DNA of 64,000 bases from AC-49 sp963817035. Lineage in GTDB: Bacteria > Actinomycetota > Thermoleophilia > Solirubrobacterales > Solirubrobacteraceae. The translations under genes and the position numbers were made by a program. The stretch lies in the NCBI GenBank assembly GCA_963817035.1, contig CAWFMM010000004.1:434001-498000 (forward strand), given 5' to 3'. Of the stretch, positions 10,486-18,006 are shown piece after piece; position 1 is the first letter of the stretch; each line of letters begins with the position of its first letter. Below the pieces are notes generated by a model. The model saw only the letters and a program-made list of their open reading frames with translations. It was not told the DNA's origin and did not search any database.

Positions 10486-11124
10486 ATGGCTGACGAAGAA
10501 ACACCTGAGACTGAAGAGACGACCGAGGTGGCCCCCAACGCCACGCCCGAGGCCGCCGCGCCCGAGGCTCCGGTGGACGACGCCCCCGCGGCTGAGGAGA
10601 CCGTTGCCGAGGAGGCTCCCACTGTGGAGCCCGCCGCCGAGGCCGAGGCGCCGGCGCCCGTCGAGCACCCCAAGGTCGTCCGCAGCCGCGAGCGTGGACG
10701 CCACACTGGCGAGGCCCGCCCGCCGCGCACGATCGAGGAGCGCGCCGCCGAGCGCAAGGAGATCCGCCGCGCCAAGGCGGTCGCTCGCACGCGCCGTCGC
10801 CACCAGGAGCGCGAGAAGGCAAAGGCCGCGCGCGCCGAGAACCCCGGCGTCCCGACGCCGCCGCGCGAGCACGGGCCGGGCGCGCCGAAACTGCGTCAGG
10901 GCATCGTTGTGTCCGACAAGGCCGACAAGACCATCACCGTGCAGATCGACTCGGCCCGCCAGCACCGCCGCTACAAGAAGATCGTTCGTCGCCGCAACAC
11001 GCTGCACGCGCACGACGAGGCCAACGCGGCCCACGTCGGTGATCGCGTGCAGGTCATCGAGTCCCGCCCGCTCAGCGCGACCAAGCGCTGGCGCCTCGTC
11101 GAGATCCTGGAGCGTGCCGAGTGA
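10486..11124 (+). CDS. rpsQ: 30S ribosomal protein S17 (uS17) with 135-residue N-terminal extension
   Basis: uS17 is a primary 16S rRNA-binding protein. The canonical OB-fold domain is only the last 77 residues, from LRQGIVVSDKADKTITV. Before it come about 60 residues rich in Glu, Ala, Pro and Thr, then about 55 residues rich in Arg, Lys, Glu and Ala that probably form a charged helix, then a Pro/Gly linker. The ATG at 10486 follows the rpmC stop by 3 bp. The whole frame keeps the G/C-ending codon pattern, so the extension looks genuine rather than a mis-called start. At 212 residues it is about 2.5 times normal length. Confidence 0.93.
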   Translation: MADEETPETEETTEVAPNATPEAAAPEAPVDDAPAAEETVAEEAPTVEPAAEAEAPAPVEHPKVVRSRERGRHTGEARPPRTIEERAAERKEIRRAKAVARTRRRHQEREKAKAARAENPGVPTPPREHGPGAPKLRQGIVVSDKADKTITVQIDSARQHRRYKKIVRRRNTLHAHDEANAAHVGDRVQVIESRPLSATKRWRLVEILERAE

Positions 11125-11489
11125 TCCAGAACGAGACACGTCTGAAGGTCGCCGACAACACCGGCGCGCGCGAGATCCTGGTCATCCGGGTCAAGGGCGG
11201 CTCACGCCGTCGCTACGCGTTCGTGGGCGACATCATCACCGCAACGGTCAAGCAGGCCAACCCGCAGGGAACGGTCAAGAAGGGCGAGGTCGTGACCGCG
11301 GTCGTCGTGCGCACGCGCAAGTCGTTCGGTCGCACCGATGGCACGTACATCTCGTTCGACGAGAACGCCGCCGTGATCATCGACGCCCAGAACAACCCGC
11401 GCGGCACGCGCATCTTCGGTCCGGTCGCGCGCGAGCTGCGCGATCGCAACTTCATGAAGATCGTCTCGCTCGCGCCGGAGGTTCTCTAA
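11121..11489 (+). CDS. rplN: 50S ribosomal protein L14 (uL14)
   Basis: uL14 sits at the subunit interface and contacts 16S rRNA helix 14. The 122-residue product starts with GTG (MIQNETRLKVADNTGAREIL), overlapping the rpsQ stop by 4 bp. GRTDGTYISFDENAAVIID and GTRIFGPVARELR are family signatures. It opens the spc block, with no gap separating it from S10. Confidence 0.98.
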   Translation: MIQNETRLKVADNTGAREILVIRVKGGSRRRYAFVGDIITATVKQANPQGTVKKGEVVTAVVVRTRKSFGRTDGTYISFDENAAVIIDAQNNPRGTRIFGPVARELRDRNFMKIVSLAPEVL

Positions 11490-11490
11490 C

Positions 11491-11808
11491 ATGGCTCTCA
11501 AGATCCGCAAGGACGATGAGGTCATCGTCATCAGCGGCAAGGATCGCGGCAAGCAGGGCCGGGTCCTTCGCGTCGAGCCCGCCAAGCGGCGGGTGTACGT
11601 GGAGGGACTCAACATCGTCAAGCGTCATCAGCGGCCGAACCCAGCGACGGGCGTCGGTGGCGGTGTGATCTCCCGCGAGGGCGCCATCCACATTTCGAAC
11701 GTCATGCTCATCGACCCCAAGGACAAGAAGCCCACTCGCGTGCGTATCTCGCGCGAAGGCGGCGTGCGCACCCGCGTCACGCAACGGTCCAACACCACAC
11801 TCGACTGA
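11491..11808 (+). CDS. rplX: 50S ribosomal protein L24 (uL24)
   Basis: uL24 initiates 50S assembly and sits near the tunnel exit. The 105-residue protein has the KOW motif region MALKIRKDDEVIVISGKDRGKQGRV, followed by VEGLNIVKRHQRP. It starts one base after the rplN stop and lies 5 bp before rplE. Confidence 0.98.
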   Translation: MALKIRKDDEVIVISGKDRGKQGRVLRVEPAKRRVYVEGLNIVKRHQRPNPATGVGGGVISREGAIHISNVMLIDPKDKKPTRVRISREGGVRTRVTQRSNTTLD

Positions 11809-11813
11809 TCCAG

Positions 11814-12587
11814 ATGGCCACCGCCGCACCCCCACGCCTCAAGACCCGCTATCTCGACGAGATCAAGCCGGCGCTCATCGAGCGCTTCGGCTACACGTCG
11901 TCGATGCAGGCTCCGCGCATCGAGAAGATCACCGTCAACATGGGCGTCGGCGACGCCAAGCAGGACTCCAAGGTCCTCGACGCCGCCGCCGAGCAGCTCG
12001 CGACGATCGCCGGCCAGAAGCCGTCGGTCCGGCGCGCGCGCAAGTCGATCGCTGCGTTCAAGTTGCGCGAGGGAATGCCGGTCGGCCTGGCCGTCACGCT
12101 GCGCGGCGAGCGTGCCTACGAGTTCCTCGATCGCCTCACGAGCATCGCGATCCCGCGCATCCGCGACTTCCGTGGCCTCAAGGCCAACGCGTTCGACGGC
12201 CGCGGCAACTACTCGATGGGCGTGCGCGAGCAGACGATCTTCCCCGAGATCGACTACGACGCGATCGACACCGTCCGCGGACTCGACATCACGATTACCA
12301 CGAGCGCCAAGACCGACGCCGAGGCGTTCGTCCTGCTCACCGAGCTCGGTATGCCGTTCACCCGCGACGGCAGCGCGCCGAAGATCCCCGGCGAGGAGGA
12401 GCCCTCCGCCAACGGCGACGAGCCGGTCGCCGAGGCGCTCGTGGCTGAAGAGCCCGTGGCTGAAGAGCCCGAAACCGTCGAGGAGCCTGAAGCCGAGGCC
12501 CCCGCCGCAGAGCCGCAAGCAGAAACGGCCGACGAGCCCGACGCCGTCGCCGACGAATCACCCACCGACGACTCGCAGGAGGACTGA
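11814..12587 (+). CDS. rplE: 50S ribosomal protein L5 (uL5) with acidic C-terminal tail
   Basis: uL5 binds 5S rRNA and contacts P-site tRNA. The first 185 or so residues are canonical, including QAPRIEKITVNMGVGDA and GRGNYSMGVREQTIFPEIDYD, ending near ELGMPFTRDG. About 70 further residues are almost only Glu, Ala, Pro, Val and Asp, with repeated VAEEP units. Family proteins are usually 175-190 residues, so at 257 this is extended. rpsN begins 3 bp after the stop. Confidence 0.96.
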   Translation: MATAAPPRLKTRYLDEIKPALIERFGYTSSMQAPRIEKITVNMGVGDAKQDSKVLDAAAEQLATIAGQKPSVRRARKSIAAFKLREGMPVGLAVTLRGERAYEFLDRLTSIAIPRIRDFRGLKANAFDGRGNYSMGVREQTIFPEIDYDAIDTVRGLDITITTSAKTDAEAFVLLTELGMPFTRDGSAPKIPGEEEPSANGDEPVAEALVAEEPVAEEPETVEEPEAEAPAAEPQAETADEPDAVADESPTDDSQED

Positions 12588-12590
12588 CGC

Positions 12591-12776
12591 ATGGCCAAGA
12601 CGTCTCAGCGCGTGCGCCAGGCACGCACCCCGAAGTACCCGACCCGTGGCTACACCCGCTGTCGCAAGTGTGGCCGCGCCCGCTCCGTGTACCGCAAGTT
12701 CGGCGTCTGCCGAATCTGCCTCCGCGATCTCGCCCACAACGGTTACATCCCCGGCATGACCAAGAGCAGCTGGTAG
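12591..12776 (+). CDS. rpsN: 30S ribosomal protein S14, zinc-binding type Z (uS14)
   Basis: This short 61-residue uS14 has a zinc ribbon built from two CxxC pairs, CRKCGRARS and CRICLR. It therefore belongs to the zinc-containing (C+) class. No zinc-free paralogue is visible in this window. It ends GYIPGMTKSSW, typical for the type Z family. It lies in the standard spc position between rplE and rpsH. Confidence 0.97.
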   Translation: MAKTSQRVRQARTPKYPTRGYTRCRKCGRARSVYRKFGVCRICLRDLAHNGYIPGMTKSSW

Positions 12777-12783
12777 GCAGAAC

Positions 12784-13191
12784 ATGTCGATGACCGACCC
12801 CATCGCCGACTTCCTCACGCGGATCCGCAACGGCATCACCGCGGCGCACACGACCGTCGACATCCCGTCGTCCGGCCTCAAGAAGGAGCTCGCCCGCATC
12901 CTGCGTGAGCAGGGCTACATCGAGTCCTTCGAGCTGCAGCCGCCGGTCCCCGGGCGCCCGAGCGAGTTCATCCGCATCACGCTCAAGTACACCGAGCAGC
13001 GCGAGTCTGCGATCAACGGTCTGCGCCGCGTCTCGCGCCCGGGCCAGCGCCGCTACGCCGACCATGCCCACCTGCCCAAGGTGCAGGGCGGCATGGGCAC
13101 GACGATCGTCTCAACTTCGCACGGCGTGATGACAGGCCACGATGCCCGCAGGCAGGGCATCGGCGGCGAGATCGTGGCGCAGGTCTGGTAG
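12784..13191 (+). CDS. rpsH: 30S ribosomal protein S8 (uS8)
   Basis: uS8 binds the central domain of 16S rRNA; in E. coli it represses the spc operon. The 135-residue protein starts MSMTDPIADFLTRIRNG and ends with the family signature STSHGVMTGHDARRQGIGGEIVAQVW. The upstream GGCAGAAC is only a weak ribosome binding site. rplF starts 4 bp after the stop. Confidence 0.98.
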   Translation: MSMTDPIADFLTRIRNGITAAHTTVDIPSSGLKKELARILREQGYIESFELQPPVPGRPSEFIRITLKYTEQRESAINGLRRVSRPGQRRYADHAHLPKVQGGMGTTIVSTSHGVMTGHDARRQGIGGEIVAQVW

Positions 13192-13195
13192 CCGC

Positions 13196-13729
13196 ATGTC
13201 TCGTATCGGCCGCAAGCCCATCCCCGTTCCCGTCGGCGTCTCGGTTGCCATCCAGCCTGATCTGGTGACCGTCAACGGCCCCAAGGGCGAGCTTCAGGAG
13301 CACATCCATCGCGACATCACCGTCGCCCAGGAGGGCGAGGAGCTGCTCGTCTCCCGTCCGACCGATCGCGGCGAGCACCGCGCGCTGCACGGCCTGACGC
13401 GCTCGCTCGTCGCCAACATGGTCATCGGCGTCACCGAGGGGTACACCAAGACGCTCGAGATCCAGGGCGTCGGCTACCGCGCCGTGCTCAAGGGCCGCGA
13501 CCTCGAGCTCGCGCTCGGCTACTCGCACCCGGTGCCGATCAAGGCGCCGGACGGGATCGAGTTCGACGTCCCGCAGCCGACCCGCGTGATCGTGAAGGGC
13601 ATCGACAAGCAGCTCGTCGGCGAGACGGCGGCCACGATCCGCAAGCAACGCAAGCCAGAGCCCTACAAGGGCAAGGGCATTCGCTACGAGGGCGAGTACG
13701 TGCCCCGGAAGGTCGGTAAGCGCGCATGA
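13196..13729 (+). CDS. rplF: 50S ribosomal protein L6 (uL6)
   Basis: uL6 lies near the sarcin-ricin loop and the factor-binding site. The 177-residue protein starts MSRIGRKPIPVPVGVSV; the ATG at 13196 gives standard length, while an earlier in-frame start lies within rpsH. The C-terminal signature KRKPEPYKGKGIRYEGEYV has the slightly altered form QRKPEPYKGKGIRYEG. Its stop overlaps the rplR start (ATGA). Confidence 0.97.
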   Translation: MSRIGRKPIPVPVGVSVAIQPDLVTVNGPKGELQEHIHRDITVAQEGEELLVSRPTDRGEHRALHGLTRSLVANMVIGVTEGYTKTLEIQGVGYRAVLKGRDLELALGYSHPVPIKAPDGIEFDVPQPTRVIVKGIDKQLVGETAATIRKQRKPEPYKGKGIRYEGEYVPRKVGKRA

Positions 13730-14079
13730 CCGTTCTCACCCAGCCCCAGCGCCGGCTCAAGCGCCGCCGCCGTGTGCGGGCCAAGATCACCGGCACGGCC
13801 ACCCGGCCGCGCCTCTCTGTCTTCCGTTCCAACCGCGGCCTTTCGGCTCAGCTCATCGACGATTCCGGCGGTCACACGCTGTGCGCCGTCGCGTGGACCG
13901 AGGCCGAGCTGCGCTCGCTCAAGCCCGCCGAACGCGCGACCAAGGCCGGTGAGCTGCTCGCCAAGCGCGCGCTGGCGGCCGGCATCGAGCGCGCGGTCTT
14001 CGACCGCGGCGGCTACCAGTACCACGGCAAGGTTCAGGCCTTCGCGGAGGGCGTCCGCGAGGGCGGCCTCGCGATCTAA
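13726..14079 (+). CDS. rplR: 50S ribosomal protein L18 (uL18)
   Basis: uL18 binds 5S rRNA together with uL5. The 117-residue protein contains RPRLSVFRSNRGLSAQLIDD and the C-terminal FDRGGYQYHGKVQAFAEGVREGGL. It overlaps the rplF stop by 4 bp, while 26 bp separate it from rpsE. Confidence 0.98.
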   Translation: MTVLTQPQRRLKRRRRVRAKITGTATRPRLSVFRSNRGLSAQLIDDSGGHTLCAVAWTEAELRSLKPAERATKAGELLAKRALAAGIERAVFDRGGYQYHGKVQAFAEGVREGGLAI

Positions 14080-14105
14080 GCCGCTACGTTCACTTAGGAC
14101 TCCAC

Positions 14106-14837
14106 ATGGCTCATACCGCTAACACGATCGACAGAACCGTCAGCCCCACCGGGTACGACCTGCAGGAGCGGGTCGTCGAGATCAACCGTGTCGCGAAGGT
14201 CGTCAAGGGCGGCCGTCGCTTCAGCTTCACGGCGCTGGTCGTGGTCGGCGACGAGAACTCGGTCGTCGGCGTCGGCTACGGCAAGGCCAACGAGGTGCCG
14301 CTCGCGATCCAGAAGGGCGTCGAGCGCGCCAAGAAGAACCTCTTCAAGGTGCCTAAGCACGGCTCGACCATCACCCACATCACGACCGGCATCTTCGGCT
14401 CGGGACGGGTGCTGCTCAAGCCGGCCTCGCCCGGCACCGGCGTCATCGCCGGCGGTGGCGTGCGCGCGGTGCTCGAGCTCGCCGGCATCCACGACATCCT
14501 CAGCAAGTCGCTGGGCTCGCAGAACCCGATCAACCTGGTCAAGGCCACGGTCGCCGGGCTGCAGTCGCTGCGCACGCCCGAGGAGGTCGCCGAGCTGCGC
14601 GGCCTGTCGATCAACCAGGTGCTGGGTCTGACCACGGAGTCGGCCGGCCCGACCGAGACGATCAACGGTGCGCCGCCGGCCGCCGACGAGGCGCTGGAGC
14701 CCGAAGTGGCCCTCGCCGAGGAGACCGCAGCCGATGCTCCGGCCGCCGAGGCTCCCGCCGCCGTCGAGGAGCCTGCCGCCGTCGAGGAGCCCGCCGCTGC
14801 ACAGGCACCCGCCGCCGAGGAGGCTCCGTCGTCGTGA
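14106..14837 (+). CDS. rpsE: 30S ribosomal protein S5 (uS5) with acidic Ala/Pro/Glu C-terminal tail
   Basis: uS5 forms part of the mRNA entry channel and influences decoding. The N-terminal dsRBD-like domain (ERVVEINRVAKVVKGGRR) and the C-terminal domain (GSGRVLLKPASPGTGVIAGG) are canonical up to about residue 180. A tail of roughly 60 residues follows, dominated by Ala, Glu and Pro with repeated AAVEEP and AAEAP units. Family length is usually 165-200, against 243 here. Its stop overlaps the rpmD GTG. Confidence 0.96.
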   Translation: MAHTANTIDRTVSPTGYDLQERVVEINRVAKVVKGGRRFSFTALVVVGDENSVVGVGYGKANEVPLAIQKGVERAKKNLFKVPKHGSTITHITTGIFGSGRVLLKPASPGTGVIAGGGVRAVLELAGIHDILSKSLGSQNPINLVKATVAGLQSLRTPEEVAELRGLSINQVLGLTTESAGPTETINGAPPAADEALEPEVALAEETAADAPAAEAPAAVEEPAAVEEPAAAQAPAAEEAPSS

Positions 14838-15004
14838 AGCTCGAGCAGGTCAAGTCCAAGAACGGCTCGAATCAGCGTCAGCTCGACACGCTGCGCTCGC
14901 TCGGCCTGCGCCGTATCGGTCACGTCGTCGAGGTCAACGACACCCCGCAGACGCGCGGCATGATCCATCGTGTTCGTCATCTCGTGAAGGTCAAGGAGGA
15001 CTGA
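14834..15004 (+). CDS. rpmD: 50S ribosomal protein L30 (uL30)
   Basis: This 56-residue protein starts with GTG (MKLEQVKSKNGSNQRQ), overlapping the rpsE stop by 4 bp. Family features are LDTLRSLGLRRIGHVVEVND, followed by TPQTRGMIHRVRHLVKV. The TGA overlaps the rplO ATG by one base. Gene position between rpsE and rplO is classical. Confidence 0.97.
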   Translation: MKLEQVKSKNGSNQRQLDTLRSLGLRRIGHVVEVNDTPQTRGMIHRVRHLVKVKED

Positions 15005-15504
15005 TGGCCGACAAGGACGACGAAAAGACGTTCATCGGGCTGCATACGCTCAAGCCCAACCCCGGCTCCCGCAAGCGCCGTAAGCGCGTCGGTCGCGGTG
15101 AGGGCTCCGGCACCGGTAAGACGGCAGGCCGTGGTCACAAGGGCTACGGCTCGCGCTCGGGCGCCAAGGACCGCACACGATTCGAGGGTGGCCAGACACC
15201 GATTCACATGCGGATGCGCAAGCTGCGCGGCCCGCACATGAAGAAGTCGATGCCGTTCGAGCCATTCCGCACGCACACGCAGGCGGTCAACCTCCAGGAT
15301 CTCGAGGCACGCTTCGACAGCGGTGCCGAGGTGACGGTCGAGGCGCTCGTCGGCAAGGGCCTCGGGACGCGCAAGAACATCCCGATCAAGATCCTGGCCA
15401 AGGGCGAGATCTCCAAGCCCTTGACCGTGCACGCCCACAAGTTCTCGGGCGCCGCCAAGGCGGCCATCGAGGCTGCCGGCGGCACCTGTGTCATCGCTGA
15501 GTAG
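15004..15504 (+). CDS. rplO: 50S ribosomal protein L15 (uL15)
   Basis: uL15 is a late 50S assembly protein. The 166-residue product starts MADKDDEKTFIGLHTLKPNPGS; the ATG at 15004 overlaps the rpmD stop and gives normal length. The glycine-rich basic region GRGEGSGTGKTAGRGHKGYGSRSG and FEGGQTPIHMRMRKLRG are family signatures. It is the last ribosomal gene before a metabolic insertion ahead of secY. Confidence 0.97.
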   Translation: MADKDDEKTFIGLHTLKPNPGSRKRRKRVGRGEGSGTGKTAGRGHKGYGSRSGAKDRTRFEGGQTPIHMRMRKLRGPHMKKSMPFEPFRTHTQAVNLQDLEARFDSGAEVTVEALVGKGLGTRKNIPIKILAKGEISKPLTVHAHKFSGAAKAAIEAAGGTCVIAE

Positions 15505-15528
15505 CTTCAAATCCGTGGGGCGCTGACG

Positions 15529-16611
15529 TTGCCCGACCACGAACCCACCCCGCTCAGCCAGGTTCGCAACCTGCGGATCGAACGTGGCGAGCGGCTGACC
15601 TCGCCCGGTGAGCTGCTCGCCGACGTCGCCGAGAATGACGCGCAGGTGCAGGTGATTCTGCGCGGGCGCGCCGAGGTCGAGGCGATCCTCAATCGCCAGG
15701 ACGACCGTCTGCTCGTGATCGTCGGCCCGTGCAGCGTCCACGACGTTGACGCCGCGCTCGACTACGCGGGGCGTCTGGGGGCCAAGGCGCAGGAGCTGCA
15801 CGACGACCTCTGTATCGCGATGCGCGTCTACTTCGAGAAGCCGCGCACCACCGTCGGCTGGAAGGGCTTGATCAACGACCCCGACATGGACGATTCGGGC
15901 AAGGTCAACGCCGGGCTGCGTAAGGCCCGGTTGCTGTTGCTCGAGGTGCTCGATGTCGGCCTGCCCGTGGCGTGCGAGTTCCTCGACCCGATCACGCCGC
16001 AGTACATCTCCGACCTCGTCTCGTGGGGAGCGATCGGAGCGCGCACGACCGAAAGTCAGATCCACCGTCAGCTCGCGTCCGGGCTCTCGATGCCGGTCGG
16101 CTTCAAGAACGGTACGAGCGGCGACATCGGGATCGCCGTCGACGCCGTGCGCGCCGCCGCCGCGCCGCACGCATTCGCGGGTATCGACGACGCCGGTGAG
16201 GCCGCGACGATGCACACCCGCGGCAACAAGGACTGCCACGTCATCCTGCGCGGCGGCCGTGGAGCGCCGAACTACGACGCCCAGTCGGTCACGACGGTGC
16301 TCGAGACGCTGCGGGCGGCCGGCCTGCCCGAACGCGTGATCATCGACGCCTCGCACGACAACAGCGGCAAGGACCACACGCGCCAGCCCACGGTCGTCGC
16401 GGACATCGCCGACCAGCTCGCCGCCGGCAACGATGCGATCGTCGGTGTCATGCTCGAATCGTTCATCGTCGCCGGCCGCCAGGAGTTCGTCCCTGGCCAA
16501 CCGCTCGTCTACGGCCAGTCGATCACCGACGCGTGCATGGATTGGGACACCTCGGCCGAGGTGCTCGATCGTCTGGCCGAGGCCGTCCGGGCGCGCCGCG
16601 CGAGCGCCTAG
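15529..16611 (+). CDS. 3-deoxy-7-phosphoheptulonate synthase (DAHP synthase, class I AroF/G/H type)
   Basis: The enzyme condenses phosphoenolpyruvate and erythrose 4-phosphate in the first step of the shikimate pathway. The 360-residue protein has class I signatures: IVGPCSVHD near 65, FEKPRTTVGWKG near 105, WGAIGARTTESQIHR near 175 and KNGTSGD near 195. The only plausible start is TTG at 15529 (MPDHEPTPLSQVRNL), 24 bp after rplO. It sits between rplO and secY, where actinobacteria usually have secY directly. Which AroF, AroG or AroH subtype it is cannot be read from the sequence. Confidence 0.93.
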   Translation: MPDHEPTPLSQVRNLRIERGERLTSPGELLADVAENDAQVQVILRGRAEVEAILNRQDDRLLVIVGPCSVHDVDAALDYAGRLGAKAQELHDDLCIAMRVYFEKPRTTVGWKGLINDPDMDDSGKVNAGLRKARLLLLEVLDVGLPVACEFLDPITPQYISDLVSWGAIGARTTESQIHRQLASGLSMPVGFKNGTSGDIGIAVDAVRAAAAPHAFAGIDDAGEAATMHTRGNKDCHVILRGGRGAPNYDAQSVTTVLETLRAAGLPERVIIDASHDNSGKDHTRQPTVVADIADQLAAGNDAIVGVMLESFIVAGRQEFVPGQPLVYGQSITDACMDWDTSAEVLDRLAEAVRARRASA

Positions 16612-16639
16612 ACCGCCGCTGCCAAGCCCCCCGATGCAC

Positions 16640-16645
16640 TAGCCT
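16640..16645 (+). promoter_or_regulatory. -10-like element of secY
   Basis: TAGCCT lies 11 nt before the secY GTG and no Shine-Dalgarno sequence is present between them. It may start a separate secY-adk-map transcript with little or no leader. Confidence 0.4.
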
Positions 16646-16656
16646 TCACGACCGCC

Positions 16657-17928
16657 GTGCTCTCAACGATCCTGTCCGCATTCACCGTCCCCGAGATCCG
16701 GCGCAAGCTCGGCTTCACGGCACTGATCCTGCTGCTCTATCGCTTCGGAGCCCACCTGCCGGTCCCGGGGATCAGCACGCAGGCGGTCCACGACATCCAG
16801 TCGAACTTCTCGGGCGGCAACATCCTCGGCCTGCTGAACACGTTCAGCGGCGGCAGCCTCTCCAAGCTCGCGATCTTCGCGCTGGGGATCATGCCCTACA
16901 TCACGGCGTCGATCATCCTGCAGCTGCTGACCGTCGTGGTTCCGTCGCTGGAGAAGCTCTCGAAGGAGGGCGAGGTCGGCCAGGCGCGGATCACGCAGTA
17001 CACGCGCTACCTGACCGTCGGCCTGGCCTTCGCCCAGTCGATCGGCTACGTCTTCCTCTTCAAGTCCTTCAGCCCGCGCGCCGGCGAGCAGGTCCTGCAG
17101 CACAACGACGTCTCGCATGTCTTCCTGATCGTCATCACCCTGACCGCGGGCACCGTGCTGCTCATGTGGATGGGCGAGCTGATCACCCAGCGGGGGATCG
17201 GCAACGGCATCTCGCTGCTGATCTTCGCCTCGATCGTCTCGCGGCTGCCGCACGGCCTGCAGGCCTGGTGGACGAGCGACAACGCCACGTTCAAGGTGAT
17301 GATGCCGTTCATCGTCGTCTTCGTCGTCGCGGCGGTCGTGTTCGTCCAGGAGGGCCAGCGGCGGATCCCTGTGCAGTACGCCAAACGCGTGATCGGGCGG
17401 CGCATGACCCAGGGCGGCCAGACCTACCTGCCGCTGCGCGTGAACATGGCGGGCGTGATCCCGGTCATCTTCGCCGCCTCGATCATGGCCTTCCCGCCGA
17501 CCGTCGGCCAGCTCATCAACTCGCCGTTCACGCACTCGATCGCCAAGACGTTCTCGCCGCAGAGCTGGCCCTACGTGCTCGGCGAGACGATCATGATCAT
17601 CATCTTCACCTACTTCTACACCGCGGTCACCTTCAACCCGGTCGACCAGGCGGACAACCTGAAGAAGTACGGGGGCTTCATCCCCGGGGTGAGACCCGGC
17701 CGGCCGACGGCCGAGTTCCTCGATCGCATCCTCGCTCGACTCACGTTCCCCGGGGCGCTGTTCCTGGCGGCGGTTGCGGCACTTCCGACGGTCCTCATCG
17801 CGCAGACCAGCGCCACGTTCTTCTTCGGCGGCACCTCGCTGCTGATCGTGGTGGGCGTCGCGCTGGACACGATGAAGCAGCTCGAGGCGCAGCTGATGAT
17901 GCGCAACTACGAGGGCTTCCTGAAGTAG
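16657..17928 (+). CDS. secY: Preprotein translocase subunit SecY
   Basis: SecY is the membrane channel of the Sec translocon, partnered by SecE and SecG. The 423-residue protein starts with GTG (MLSTILSAFTVPEIRRKLG). It has about ten hydrophobic segments and the cytoplasmic signature near RRIPVQYAKRVIGRRMTQGG, which resembles the SecA- and ribosome-binding loop. The plug region and FSGGSLSKLAIFALGIMPYI are conserved. adk follows, as in most spc operons. Confidence 0.97.
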   Translation: MLSTILSAFTVPEIRRKLGFTALILLLYRFGAHLPVPGISTQAVHDIQSNFSGGNILGLLNTFSGGSLSKLAIFALGIMPYITASIILQLLTVVVPSLEKLSKEGEVGQARITQYTRYLTVGLAFAQSIGYVFLFKSFSPRAGEQVLQHNDVSHVFLIVITLTAGTVLLMWMGELITQRGIGNGISLLIFASIVSRLPHGLQAWWTSDNATFKVMMPFIVVFVVAAVVFVQEGQRRIPVQYAKRVIGRRMTQGGQTYLPLRVNMAGVIPVIFAASIMAFPPTVGQLINSPFTHSIAKTFSPQSWPYVLGETIMIIIFTYFYTAVTFNPVDQADNLKKYGGFIPGVRPGRPTAEFLDRILARLTFPGALFLAAVAALPTVLIAQTSATFFFGGTSLLIVVGVALDTMKQLEAQLMMRNYEGFLK

Positions 17929-18006
17929 AAGGTCGCGGTCTGTAGGCTCATGCCCCGCTTCGAGCCCCGCGGCGCTGCTGCGCGCAGCGACTCGTCCGTC
18001 GCCCTC

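Noticed and set aside
17950..18006. Upstream ATG extending adenylate kinase by 19 residues
   Set aside because: The extra residues are not part of the family, and a -10-like TAGGCT ends one base before this ATG, so a transcript would start after it.
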